From an uncultured Eubacterium sp. (GTDB taxonomy: Bacteria > Bacillota > Clostridia > Lachnospirales > Lachnospiraceae), in contig CAMUML010000036.1 in the NCBI GenBank assembly GCA_947089855.1, forward strand, positions 1 to 47,161: 47,161 nt of DNA. Reading direction: 5' to 3'. A program made the position numbers and the translations under genes. The notes under the pieces are model-generated. The model worked only from the letters and a program-made list of their open reading frames with translations, was not told where the DNA came from and did not search any database. Shown piece after piece: positions 1 to 8,157 of this stretch. How positions within the stretch are numbered: the first letter of the stretch is position 1; each line of letters starts with the position of its first letter.

Positions 1-2
1 AT

Positions 3-27
3 GGAGTCCATCAGGGCTCCGTTTTTG
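3..27 (+). terminator. Probable rho-independent terminator of a gene outside the window
   Basis: A short hairpin (GGAGTCC, loop ATCA, GGGCTCC with one G-T pair) is followed by GTTTTTG on the plus strand. It would end a plus-strand transcript entering from the left, whose gene is not visible. The stem is short, so this is tentative. Confidence 0.35.
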
Positions 28-74
28 TCTCTACAAGTGGCAAACTCGGGATATAGCACATCCGCAATCAGTTT

Positions 75-167
75 TCAAGAGCCTTTTTTATCTGGCACAT
101 ACTGAAAAATATCCCCTATATCGCAATGGAACAGTTCACATATTTTGCAGACAGCTTCAACAGGTAT
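75..167 (-). pseudogene. C-terminal remnant of an XRE-family regulator
   Basis: The minus strand from 167 to 75 reads IPVEAVCKICELFHCDIGDI followed by FQYVPDKKGS and a stop. This matches the last helix and tail of short Cro/C1-type helix-turn-helix proteins, where the usual pattern is 'ICxALxCxIxDILEFVP'. The intact relative at 2853-3092 has the same layout near its end. Two stop codons (TAA, TAG) lie directly upstream in the same frame, so the N-terminal DNA-binding part is missing and only about 30 codons remain. It is seen as a relic; the parent gene cannot be recovered from this window. It fits the decayed character of the first 3 kb. Confidence 0.5.
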
Positions 168-180
168 CTATTATAAAGAC

Positions 181-594
181 TTATTGCTTGCCAGGCATAG
201 GGATTTGTAGATAATCAATCAGGGCAGTTTCCAAAAGTCGGGAATAGTTTACCTTCTGTTCCTCTGCAATCCTTTTTAGCCATGCTGGAATAGTGATGTT
301 TGTCTTAATGCGTTCATTGTCACGTTTTGCCCTATAAAGGTCAGGATGAATTGTAACCGGCATAACAACCATGCCTTCAATCTCATCTTTCGGGAGTGAG
401 AGCGAGGGCGTAGGGATTTCATCTCCATCTTGTTCTAAACCATATACATGCAGGCTTGCGGCTTCTGCCGCCATTTGTCCCGCATGTGCAAGATTCTCTC
501 CATAGCTAAAACAGCCAGGCAAGTCAGGGAATGAAATGCCATAACTACCATCTTCCCCGGGTTCTAATACTGCAAGATAGGTTATACTTAACAT
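181..594 (-). CDS. hicB: HicB-family antitoxin
   Basis: A 137-residue protein with the two parts expected of HicB antitoxins. Residues about 5-70 form the HicB fold (LAVLEPGEDGSYGISFPDLP, then GCFSYGENLAHA). Residues about 95-135 form a ribbon-helix-helix DNA-binding tail (TNITIPAWLKRIAEEQ and following). By family knowledge it binds and blocks HicA and represses its own operon as a dimer. It lies 44 bp downstream of hicA in the same orientation, with ribosome-binding site AGAAAGGAG before the ATG. The toxin-first order is normal for hicAB. The gene looks intact. Confidence 0.9.
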   Translation of the reverse strand: MLSITYLAVLEPGEDGSYGISFPDLPGCFSYGENLAHAGQMAAEAASLHVYGLEQDGDEIPTPSLSLPKDEIEGMVVMPVTIHPDLYRAKRDNERIKTNITIPAWLKRIAEEQKVNYSRLLETALIDYLQIPMPGKQ

Positions 595-638
595 AGTCTG
601 TTACTCCTTTCTATAAAACCGTTACATGTATGGGGCAG

Positions 639-821
639 TTAAAGCCCCGCCTGTTTTCGTATTTTGTTGAGTGTTCCCGGTGGTATATCCTTTTTGCCAT
701 GTATTGCTACGGTTACTTTTCCGGGTTTTGTGGGGTGTTTAAGCTGCATGTGCGAGCCTTCCTGGTCAACTTCATACCGTCCATCTTTATGAAGTATCTT
801 TAGTATCTCTCGTGCTGTCAT
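639..821 (-). CDS. hicA: HicA-family mRNA interferase toxin
   Basis: A 60-residue protein of standard HicA length with a dsRBD-like fold. It contains the conserved G-S-H segment (GSHMQLKHP, His about residue 24, the usual catalytic histidine) and the typical VAIHGKKDIPPGTLNKIRKQ tail. Family members cleave mRNA independently of the ribosome when not bound by HicB. The start follows AAGGAGG at good spacing. It is the first gene of the hicAB operon and is driven by the promoter at 845-873. It probably helps stabilise the surrounding mobile-element remnant, which is inferred from context. Confidence 0.92.
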   Translation of the reverse strand: MTAREILKILHKDGRYEVDQEGSHMQLKHPTKPGKVTVAIHGKKDIPPGTLNKIRKQAGL

Positions 822-844
822 GTCTAAACCTCCTTACAATATGT

Positions 845-888
845 ATTATACTCCTGTTTTATGCGCATGTCAATAGAATTGCGCATAA
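845..888 (-). promoter_or_regulatory. hicAB promoter overlapped by a perfect inverted repeat
   Basis: On the minus strand TTGACA (868-873) and TATAAT (845-850) are separated by exactly 17 bp, a consensus sigma-A promoter. A perfect 9-bp inverted repeat (TTATGCGCA at 859-867, TGCGCATAA at 880-888) surrounds the -35 box. This is where an autorepressor would sit, and the RHH tail of HicB is the obvious candidate ligand (inference). Confidence 0.75.
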
Positions 889-918
889 ATTATGCGGATA
901 ATTATGAATAGCACTGAC

Positions 919-939
919 AATCACGTCAAAGGACATTGC
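919..939 (+). repeat. 21-bp duplicate of an internal segment of the antirepressor pseudogene
   Basis: The 21 bases here (ATCACGTCAAAGGACATTGC plus A) match 1703-1723 inside the antirepressor reading frame at 20 of 21 positions. In the gene the segment encodes ITSRDIA, the start of the second domain; here it is followed by a stop. It looks like a scar of a rearranged or deleted second copy of that gene. Confidence 0.5.
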
Positions 940-1007
940 AGCTTGAAAAAATTTGAAATTAGGGGTTGACAAATAGTGTACGGGCAATATTTAAGGAGGT
1001 GAGGCTT

Positions 1008-1184
1008 ATTAGTCCGGCAGGTAGACCTAAAATCGAAAACCCCAAAAATGTAAGATTAGAGATAAGACTTACAAAGCAGGAAAATGAACTTTTAACAGAG
1101 TGTGCGGAGAAAATGCAGACTACTAAAACAGAAGTTATAAATAAAGGGGTACGATTGGTAAAAAAAGAATTAGACAACAGATAA
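1008..1184 (+). CDS. Small ribbon-helix-helix (CopG/Arc-like) protein, possible ATT start
   Basis: The coding frame gives SPAGRPKIENPKNVRLEIRL and a basic C-terminus, typical of small RHH proteins with a 'GRPKxxNPKxxRLxIRL' opening. They bind DNA as dimers, often as plasmid or toxin-antitoxin regulators. A strong ribosome-binding site, TAAGGAGGTGA (992-1002), lies just upstream, and the codon at the correct distance is ATT (1008-1010), with no ATG or GTG nearby. A TTG at 966 in the same frame would add 14 residues that look unlike the family and would place the ribosome-binding site inside the gene. So the gene either uses ATT, as infC does, or has lost its start codon. The product would be 58 residues. 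Confidence 0.6.
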   Translation: MSPAGRPKIENPKNVRLEIRLTKQENELLTECAEKMQTTKTEVINKGVRLVKKELDNR

Positions 1185-1187
1185 AGA

Positions 1188-1226
1188 AAAGGCAACTGCC
1201 CGACTACCAATCACACAGTTACCTTT
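1188..1226 (+). terminator. Possible terminator hairpin after the RHH gene
   Basis: AAAGGCAACTG (1188-1198) pairs with CAGTTACCTTT (1216-1226) with one mismatch. The 17-nt loop is long and only a short T run lies in the 3' arm, so termination is uncertain. Confidence 0.3.
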
Positions 1227-1318
1227 ATCAATGACACGCCAAAAGGCGGTACGTAAATACTATATCATGCGTACCTTTATTTGGCAAACCTAAAATTGCG
1301 GAATGGAGGTATTTTTTA

Positions 1319-2283
1319 TTGAACGAGATTCAAAGCCAGATAACGCAAACCCCTATTGAGATTGCTTTAGGCATTGATGCAGAAGGAAAAACCACAGCAA
1401 AGAAGTTGTATGAATTTCTGGAAATGGACAGTACGCATTACGGTAGATGGTATAAATCCAATATTTTAGAAAATCCGTTTGCTATAGAAAATGAGGATTA
1501 TGAGGTTTTAGCCATTGAGGGCGAAAACCCAAAAGGCGGCATACCGACACAGGATTTCAAGCTATCCGCCAACTTTGCAAAGAAGCTTTCCATGCAGGGC
1601 AAGACGGAAAAGGCAGAACAGGCAAGGGACTACTTCATAACTGTTGAGGATAAGCTGAAAGAGGTTGCCAACGGCATAACTCACAACGTCAAACAGCTTA
1701 CGATCACGTCAAGGGACATTGCAATAATGACAGCCCGGAAAACCTGCATGGGAAAGTCATTGCTACTATAGGGGACTGTATAATAGAGCTGGGGCAGATG
1801 GGATTTAATGCAAAAGAGTTCTTCATACTTGACAGCTACATAGGAGCAAATAAGCAGGAGAACCCGCAGTATATCTGCACAGAAAGAGGGTGTGAGTATT
1901 ATTCTGGAAAACTAGAGCCGGAAATAAGAAAAGTATTCCTTGCAGAGATTCAAGACCGTTTCGAGCGTATGAGGAATGTTTTAGACGGAAAGCCAGTGAA
2001 GAAAATGCCAAAAGTTGTTTGTCCAACGGACGTGCCGCAGAAAGAGCCATTAATAAGGCTTTACAAAAATAATGCATGGGGCATCCTGCTGGCAGGCAAT
2101 GAGGTGTATATTTTGAATCCGGGGGATATTGAAACATTGGACCGCTTTATCAGCGAAATGGAAAAGCAGAACATAGGGCAGATACAATGTGTCGTGTCGG
2201 CTTTCCTTAGAAGCATGAAGAGAAGTGAAAGGCTGGAAGAAATTGCGTCATGGGGCGCGAAAGAAAAAGGACAGCAGCCATAA
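1319..2283 (+). pseudogene. Frameshifted phage antirepressor (AntA N-terminus, Rha/KilA-C-like C-terminus)
   Basis: The first frame (1319-1771, TTG start after GGAGG) opens with an AntA-type antirepressor domain: KKLYEFLEMDSTHYGRWYK, then NPFAIENEDYEVL and a QDFKLSANFAKKLSMQGKTE segment. From about residue 128 it reads TSRDIA, the normal beginning of a Rha-like second domain. The sequence then becomes nonsense and stops. The domain continues in another frame from about 1730 (NDSPENLHGKVIATIGDCII, then FFILDSYIGANKQENPQYIC) to 2283. A single frameshift near 1720-1735 therefore splits one gene of about 320 codons. Antirepressors counter phage repressors, so this is a prophage relic. Alternatively the downstream part is translated from the ATG at 1798, but it would lack the domain start. 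Confidence 0.7.
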
Positions 2284-2384
2284 GTTCCCTTATAGCTGCA
2301 CCCATTTTATCATCATTCGCCCACTGCTACTATTTCTATCCACCAGTGCAGCCCTATTTCCCTGGCTACACATAAAAATACATA

Positions 2385-2699
2385 TTAATTTGCCAATTCA
2401 GCCCCATTGTAATTTTTCAGCAAATCCAGCTGTACAAACATCCGCACGGCATCTTGGATGCCTGCAATATAAGAAATATCAGAATAGCGGTCATCCGCAG
2501 ATTTGACACAAGAAATATAATCATTGATCAGCATCTTCTGTTCTGTGGTCAAGTCCAGTGCTTCGTACCGTTTTTCCAGCGCCTTTTCATCTTTGTTGTC
2601 TTTTAAATAAATTTCATCTGTCATAACAAGTTCCTCCCTGCTCCTGTCCATAAACTGGTCAGTACCCATATTTATCAGTTTATTGATTAGTTGTTCCAT
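2385..2699 (-). CDS. Small helical protein, DUF6809-like
   Basis: A 104-residue acidic, helix-rich protein that opens MEQLINKLINMGTDQFMDRS and has an 'LTTEQKMLINDYISCV...AGIQDAVRMFVQL' second half. That layout resembles the DUF6809 group of small proteins often found next to XRE regulators in Lachnospiraceae. I assign this from pattern only. The gene is divergent from the XRE gene at 2853 and shares a 150-bp intergenic region with it, so the XRE protein may control it. No catalytic motif or membrane segment is visible. Confidence 0.6.
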   Translation of the reverse strand: MEQLINKLINMGTDQFMDRSREELVMTDEIYLKDNKDEKALEKRYEALDLTTEQKMLINDYISCVKSADDRYSDISYIAGIQDAVRMFVQLDLLKNYNGAELAN

Positions 2700-2803
2700 A
2701 TGATTTCCTCCTTTAGTTGTGTAAGAAGTCTACTTTAGTTTATTAGATCTTATATTTCTATTCTAATTACCCTACACTATAGATGTCAAACACAATCGCT
2801 CAT

Positions 2804-2834
2804 CAAATTAGGATATAATTCGACAAATAAGGAT
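2804..2834 (+). promoter_or_regulatory. Direct repeats around the -10 box of the XRE gene
   Basis: CAAATTAGGAT (2804-2814) and CAAATAAGGAT (2824-2834) match at 10 of 11 positions and start exactly 20 bp apart, about two helical turns. They bracket the TATAAT at 2814-2819. This is a plausible operator for autoregulation by the encoded XRE protein; the -35 box is weak. Confidence 0.45.
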
Positions 2835-2852
2835 GAAAATCGAGGTGTATTT

Positions 2853-3092
2853 ATGGAAGAACATGATTATGGACGTATCAAGATCAAACTTGCTGAGTTG
2901 ATTGAAGAACGGGGTATCAGCAAAAATAAGCTGGCACACCGGGCTGAAATGCAGCGCACACAGATTAACCAATACTGCAAAAATCAGGTGACAAGGTTAG
3001 ATACGGCTGTTCTAGCCAGAATTTGCTCCGCCTTAAACTGCCGTATTGAAGATTTACTGGAATTTGTACCTCCAGAACAAAACAACAACTAA
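2853..3092 (+). CDS. XRE-family helix-turn-helix regulator
   Basis: A 79-residue protein that is almost entirely a Cro/C1-type DNA-binding domain. Helices 2-3 are GISKNKLAHRAEMQRTQINQ and the end is ICSALNCRIEDLLEFVP, the hallmark of the short YozG/HTH_26-type regulators. It probably represses its own promoter and the divergent gene at 2385-2699. A clear terminator follows directly. The remnant at 75-167 is the tail of a related protein. Confidence 0.85.
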   Translation: MEEHDYGRIKIKLAELIEERGISKNKLAHRAEMQRTQINQYCKNQVTRLDTAVLARICSALNCRIEDLLEFVPPEQNNN

Positions 3093-3133
3093 AAAATACA
3101 GCTATAAGTCCCCTTATAGCTGTATTTTTTAGT
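3093..3133 (+). terminator. Rho-independent terminator, bidirectional
   Basis: AAAAAATACAGCTATAAG and CTTATAGCTGTATTTTTT form a long perfect stem with a TCCC loop. The A and T tracts make it usable from both strands, for the XRE gene and for serS. A near copy of its 3' arm (ATAAGTTCCCTTATAGCTG) lies at 2281-2299, right after the antirepressor pseudogene. Confidence 0.85.
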
Positions 3134-3250
3134 TCCTTTTTCTAAAACATATTTTGTATAAAAAAATCAAAAACCGCTCATCTTTTTTATTCAATAAGCA
3201 ATGGCCAGCCGGATACATACGGCTGGCCAGGTTTGTAAGCAGATACCTGC

Positions 3251-4540
3251 TTATTTTTTCGGCACTATTTTTTGCACCCCACCCATATACGGCTGCAATG
3301 CCTGTGGGATATTTACGCTGCCGTCTTCACAAAGGTTATTTTCCAAAAATGCAATCAGCATCCGCGGCGGCGCAGCTACGGTATTGTTTAACGTATGTGC
3401 AAAATATTTATTTTTATCCTTATCTTTTACACGGATCTTTAACCTGCGCGCCTGCGCATCCCCCAGGTTGGAACAGCTTCCGACTTCAAAATATTTCTTC
3501 TGCCTTGGCGACCATGCTTCCACATCACAGGATTTTACTTTCAGGTCTGCAAGGTCGCCGGAACAGCATTCCAGCGTGCGCACTGGAATATCCAGGCTTC
3601 GAAATAAATCTACGGTATTTTGCCAAAGCTTATGATACCACTCCATTGATTCCTCTGGCTTGCATACAACGATCATTTCCTGCTTCTCAAACTGATGGAT
3701 ACGGTATACACCGCGTTCTTCAATGCCATGCGCCCCTTTTTCTTTCCGGAAGCATGGGGAATAACTGGTCAGCGTATACGGCAGTTTTTCTTCTTCATTG
3801 ATGGTATCAATAAATTTGCCGATCATGGAATGCTCTGAGGTACCGATCAAATATAAGTCCTCGCCTTCAATCTTGTACATCATGGCATCCATTTCTTCAA
3901 AACTCATAACCCCAGTAACCACGCTGCTGCGGATCATAAACGGAGGCACGCAGTAAGTGAACCCCCGGTTTATCATAAAATCCCTTGCATAAGAAATCAC
4001 TGCGGAATGCAGCCGTGCAATATCGCCCATCAAGTAATAAAACCCATTGCCTGCTACCTTGCCTGCCGCATCCAGGTCAATCCCTTCAAACCGCTCCATA
4101 ATCTGCGTATGGTATGGGATTTCAAAATCCGGTACCAATGGGTCGCCGTACTTTTGAATCTCCACATTGCAGGAATCATCCGGCCCAATCGGCACAGATG
4201 GGTCAATGATATTTGGGATTGCCATCATATCCTTTAACACTTTTTCCTGAAGTTCCTTTTCCTGTACTTGCAGTTCCTCCAGCCGTTTTGCATCCGCTGC
4301 TACCTGAGCTTTCACTGTTTCTGCTTCATCTTTTTTCCCTGCTTTCATCAAAGCGCCAATCTGCTTGGAAAGCTGGTTACGGTTGGCCCTTAAAGAATCT
4401 GCCTCCTGCTGCACCTTGCGTGCTTTTGCATCCAATTCAATGACCTCATCTACCAGCGGCAGTTTCTTTTCCTGGAATTTGTTGCGGATATTTTGCTTTA
4501 CAAGTTCCGGATTTTCCCTGACAAATTTAATATCTAGCAT
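3251..4540 (-). CDS. serS: Seryl-tRNA synthetase
   Basis: A 429-residue class II synthetase that charges tRNA-Ser. Residues 1-100 form the N-terminal coiled-coil arm (MLDIKFVRENPELVKQNIRN). The catalytic core shows motif 2 (FRKEKGAHGIEERGVYRIHQ) and motif 3 (GSCSNLGDAQARRLKIRVK). The length is normal. It begins 18 bp after the glyA stop, with GGAGGAAACAT before the ATG, so it is translated from the glyA-serS transcript. This pairing makes serine-glycine interconversion and serine charging neighbours. No T-box leader is present. Confidence 0.97.
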   Translation of the reverse strand: MLDIKFVRENPELVKQNIRNKFQEKKLPLVDEVIELDAKARKVQQEADSLRANRNQLSKQIGALMKAGKKDEAETVKAQVAADAKRLEELQVQEKELQEKVLKDMMAIPNIIDPSVPIGPDDSCNVEIQKYGDPLVPDFEIPYHTQIMERFEGIDLDAAGKVAGNGFYYLMGDIARLHSAVISYARDFMINRGFTYCVPPFMIRSSVVTGVMSFEEMDAMMYKIEGEDLYLIGTSEHSMIGKFIDTINEEEKLPYTLTSYSPCFRKEKGAHGIEERGVYRIHQFEKQEMIVVCKPEESMEWYHKLWQNTVDLFRSLDIPVRTLECCSGDLADLKVKSCDVEAWSPRQKKYFEVGSCSNLGDAQARRLKIRVKDKDKNKYFAHTLNNTVAAPPRMLIAFLENNLCEDGSVNIPQALQPYMGGVQKIVPKK

Positions 4541-4558
4541 ATGTTTCCTCCAACCCGT

Positions 4559-5800
4559 TTATTTTAATGGATACTTTGCCGTCAATTCCTGGGTAATTGC
4601 AAGCGCTTTCTGCGCTGCCGGTTCGCCCTCTTTGATCATCATGGCAATTGCCTGCGCGATCTTGCCCATATCCTGCGTATCCATACCCCTGGATGTTACC
4701 GCTGGGGTGCCAAGGCGGATCCCGCTTGTTACGGTCGGCTTTTGCGGGTCATTTGGGATCGTATTTTTGTTTGCAGTAATATGCGCCATATCAAGCCTTG
4801 CTTCCGCTTCTTTGCCTGTCAGCCCAAAACTAGTCAGATCCACCAGCATCAAATGGTTATCCGTCCCACCGGATACAATCTGGATCCCCTGGTCCAACAG
4901 CCCTTTGCACAACGCCTGCGCATTGTCAATGATCTGCTGCTGGTATACTTGAAAGGATGGATCTAAAGCTTCCTTCAAGCAGACTGCCTTTGCTGCAATC
5001 ACATGCATCAGCGGCCCACCCTGGGTTCCAGGGAATACTGCTTTATTAAACTTATATTTCTTCGCCAGCTCCGCATCTTTGCACAAAATCATGCCGCCCC
5101 TTGGCCCACGCAGCGTCTTATGCGTCGTTGTTGTCACCACATCTGCATATGGAACCGGCGACGGATGCAGCCCTGCTGCCACCAGTCCGGCAATATGCGC
5201 CATATCAACCATTAAATAAGCGCCTGCGGCATCTGCGGCTTCCCGGAACTTCTTAAAATCAATTGTCCGGGCGTAAGCGGACGCACCTGCAATGATCATT
5301 TTTGGCTTACATTCTTTTGCCGTTTCAATCAATTTATCATAATCGATAAAACCTTGTTCATTGACACCATAAGGTACAATCTTAAAATAAGCCCCGGAAA
5401 AATTCACTGGGCTGCCATGTGTCAGATGCCCGCCGTGGTCAAGGTTCATACCCATAACCGTATCCCCTGGCTGCAGCATGGCAAACTGCACCGCCATATT
5501 TGCCTGTGCTCCGGAATGCGGCTGTACATTGGCATATTCACAGCCAAATAACTGTTTTGCGCGCTCCCTTGCCAGTTCCTCCACGACATCCACGCATTCG
5601 CAGCCACCATAATACCGGTGCCCTGGATAGCCTTCTGCATATTTATTTGTCATAATACTGCCCATTGCAGACATCACTGCCGGGCTAACCCAGTTTTCGG
5701 ATGCGATTAACTCAATATGGCTGTTCTGCCTGTCCAATTCTGCGGTAATTGCGTCTGCTGTTTCTACATCAACCGCCCGTATATCTTCCAATGTATACAT
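4559..5800 (-). CDS. glyA: Serine hydroxymethyltransferase
   Basis: A PLP enzyme of fold type I that converts serine and tetrahydrofolate to glycine and 5,10-methylene-THF. The PLP lysine lies in [20 protein letters not shown], and substrate motifs include [11 protein letters not shown] and [14 protein letters not shown] place the start at 5800 ([11 protein letters not shown], 413 residues, typical length) behind AAAGGGG. An in-frame ATG at 5863 would add 21 residues with no family match. It follows secDF by 93 bp and precedes serS by 18 bp on the same strand. Confidence 0.96.
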   Translation of the reverse strand: MYTLEDIRAVDVETADAITAELDRQNSHIELIASENWVSPAVMSAMGSIMTNKYAEGYPGHRYYGGCECVDVVEELARERAKQLFGCEYANVQPHSGAQANMAVQFAMLQPGDTVMGMNLDHGGHLTHGSPVNFSGAYFKIVPYGVNEQGFIDYDKLIETAKECKPKMIIAGASAYARTIDFKKFREAADAAGAYLMVDMAHIAGLVAAGLHPSPVPYADVVTTTTHKTLRGPRGGMILCKDAELAKKYKFNKAVFPGTQGGPLMHVIAAKAVCLKEALDPSFQVYQQQIIDNAQALCKGLLDQGIQIVSGGTDNHLMLVDLTSFGLTGKEAEARLDMAHITANKNTIPNDPQKPTVTSGIRLGTPAVTSRGMDTQDMGKIAQAIAMMIKEGEPAAQKALAITQELTAKYPLK

Positions 5801-5893
5801 AATATAAATACCCCTTTCTTCTATGCCTGTATAAGTCCGGTTATTCCAAAACTGGCTGTACAAGCCGGCTTTCTGTTACGGTTTTCTACTGCT

Positions 5894-8071
5894 TTATGCA
5901 GTTTTGTTGACTTTCTTTTTTACATCCTTCGACGATGTACGCTGATGGATTTTCATTTCAAACCACAGTTCTGTCGCAATGCAGACAGAGGAATACGTAC
6001 CGCTGATAACGCCAACCATAAGCGGCAGCGCAAACTCACGGATAGATGCAACCCCTAGTATATACAGCAGCAGCACCATTACAAACGTCGTCACAGATGT
6101 ATTGATAGACCTTGACAGCGTCTGCGTGATACTCTTGTTTGCAATTTCGGCCAGCTCGTCTTTTGTTACCCTTGCCTTTGACTTCATATTCTCACGGATA
6201 CGGTCAAATGTAACAATCGTATCGTTAATCGAATACCCAAGGATCGTCAGCATAACCGCTATAAACGTAGAGCCAACGGAAATCCGTACCAATGCGTAGC
6301 AGGTAATCACTACCAGTATATCATGCAGCAGCGCTATAATCGCACTGGAAGCAAACCGGAAGTCATTAAACCGGAACCAGATATAGATTAACATCAGGAC
6401 AACTGCAATAGCCACTGCCCAAATTGCATCCGAAGTCATTTCTTTACTAATGGTTTCACTGACATTCTGGTAAGAAATGGTATTGGCATCCACTGAATAA
6501 TGATCCGTAAAGATCTGCGCGAACTGTTCACGCTCCTGCAAATCCAGGTTGCGGGTCTTAAAAATCACTTCCGTGCTGTCTGCGATTTTCTGCACCTGCA
6601 CTTCCGCCGTCCCCAATGTGCTATTGATCAACGGCACGATTTCTGAATCAATTTCCGCCAATTCATAATTCTTGCCCAAATCTACGGTTGTGGACGTACC
6701 GCCGACAAACTCCAGGCTGTAGTTAAACGCACCTTTGCCGCCTGCCGCATTTACGCCTTCGCCGATAAAACCAGCCGCTATAACCACAATCGATATAAGA
6801 AAGAACACATACCGCTTTGAAATAAAATCGATTACCTTATGCTCTTTGGCTGCACCATAATATTTTACATCTTTAAATCCGATCGCATGGATTGCATACA
6901 TTGAATACCGTGTTACGACCAATGCAGTAAACATAGATAATACAATGCCAATCGCAAGCGTATATGCAAACCCCTTAACCGTACCGGAACCTTTTGCTGC
7001 CAATACCGCTGCCGCAATTAAAGTTGTTACATTACCATCTATAATGGCAGACAATGCCTTCTGATAACCTGCTTTAATAGCTGCCCCTGTAGATTTGCCA
7101 AGTGCCAGTTCTTCTTTGATACGTGCATTGATAACGACATTTGCATCCACCGCCATACCAATGCCCAGGATAATCCCGGCAATTCCAGGAAGGGTCAGTG
7201 TAATTTCAAACAGGTAAATAATTGCCACTACTAACGTAGAATAAGTAAGCAGCCCAAGCGTCGTAGCTACCCCTGCAATCCAGTAAAATGCGATTAAAAA
7301 TACAATAATCAGCCCAAGCCCAATAGCCGCTGCCGTCAACGCGGTAGCAATCGCTTCCTCGCCCAATGACGCACCTACAACTTGTGAGGTCAATTCCTCA
7401 AGCTCCAGCGACAGGGAACCGATCCTGATCTGGGAAGCCAATGTTTCTGCCTCCTGATAGGAATCCATGTTTTCTATCACAGCCCTGCCGCCAGTAATTT
7501 TAGCATCTACCCGCGGGGTGCTGATGACTTCGCCGTCATACTCGATCGGTACAATCTTGCCGATATTATTGCCAGTTAAATCTGCAAATACCTCCGCCGC
7601 TTCATCCGTAAATGTCAGGTCAACAACGGCCATTTTCGACCCACTCCTGTCTACATAGCCAGGCTGGGCATCCACAACGTCATCGCCGGTAAGCACCACA
7701 TTCCCCTCAGGGTCTTTAAACTCCAAGGACCCCGGCGTGCCAAGGTCTTCCAAAATTTCATTGGCTTCGGTTACGCCCGGAATCGCAACATTGATCCGGT
7801 CGCTGCCTTCTTTTGACACAACGGCTTCCGTACTGTAGTCTTCCACACGCTTTTGCAGCTTATAAACGGTATCGCTGATTTCTTCCGCCGTTGCATCGCC
7901 GTCTACAATCTGATATGTGATGCTTACGCCACCTGCCAGGTCAAGCCCTAAAATGATATTCTGATTTTCACCGCGTCCGGTTGGGGATAAAATGATAGAC
8001 GCATAATATCCAAGGCCGAGGATACATATCAGAACAATACACAATATGGTAATGCCTTTTCCTTTCTTCAT
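5894..8071 (-). CDS. secDF: Fused protein translocase subunits SecD-SecF
   Basis: A 725-residue membrane protein that uses the proton motive force to help Sec export on the outer side of the membrane. The SecD half has TM1 (about residues 7-27), a large extracellular P1 region starting LGLDLAGGVSITYQI, and a five-TM bundle with GIILGIGMAVDANVVINARI. The SecF half begins at about residue 415 and has FVGGTSTTVDL and ILGYSINDTIVTFDRIREN. The natural fusion is common in Firmicutes. The gene follows scfB by 86 bp. SCIFF, maturase and secDF neighbourhoods recur in Clostridia. Confidence 0.95.
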   Translation of the reverse strand: MKKGKGITILCIVLICILGLGYYASIILSPTGRGENQNIILGLDLAGGVSITYQIVDGDATAEEISDTVYKLQKRVEDYSTEAVVSKEGSDRINVAIPGVTEANEILEDLGTPGSLEFKDPEGNVVLTGDDVVDAQPGYVDRSGSKMAVVDLTFTDEAAEVFADLTGNNIGKIVPIEYDGEVISTPRVDAKITGGRAVIENMDSYQEAETLASQIRIGSLSLELEELTSQVVGASLGEEAIATALTAAAIGLGLIIVFLIAFYWIAGVATTLGLLTYSTLVVAIIYLFEITLTLPGIAGIILGIGMAVDANVVINARIKEELALGKSTGAAIKAGYQKALSAIIDGNVTTLIAAAVLAAKGSGTVKGFAYTLAIGIVLSMFTALVVTRYSMYAIHAIGFKDVKYYGAAKEHKVIDFISKRYVFFLISIVVIAAGFIGEGVNAAGGKGAFNYSLEFVGGTSTTVDLGKNYELAEIDSEIVPLINSTLGTAEVQVQKIADSTEVIFKTRNLDLQEREQFAQIFTDHYSVDANTISYQNVSETISKEMTSDAIWAVAIAVVLMLIYIWFRFNDFRFASSAIIALLHDILVVITCYALVRISVGSTFIAVMLTILGYSINDTIVTFDRIRENMKSKARVTKDELAEIANKSITQTLSRSINTSVTTFVMVLLLYILGVASIREFALPLMVGVISGTYSSVCIATELWFEMKIHQRTSSKDVKKKVNKTA

Positions 8072-8157
8072 CCTTTCATTCCTTTCCTAATATTGGTTCC
8101 ATTTATTTCATATATGCATTCCTATGCTTAATCCTATGATCTGCTTATTGGATTTTA

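Noticed and set aside
3154-3801. 215-codon plus-strand ORF opposite serS
   Set aside because: It is antisense to a confident synthetase gene with no ribosome-binding site and an unlikely composition.
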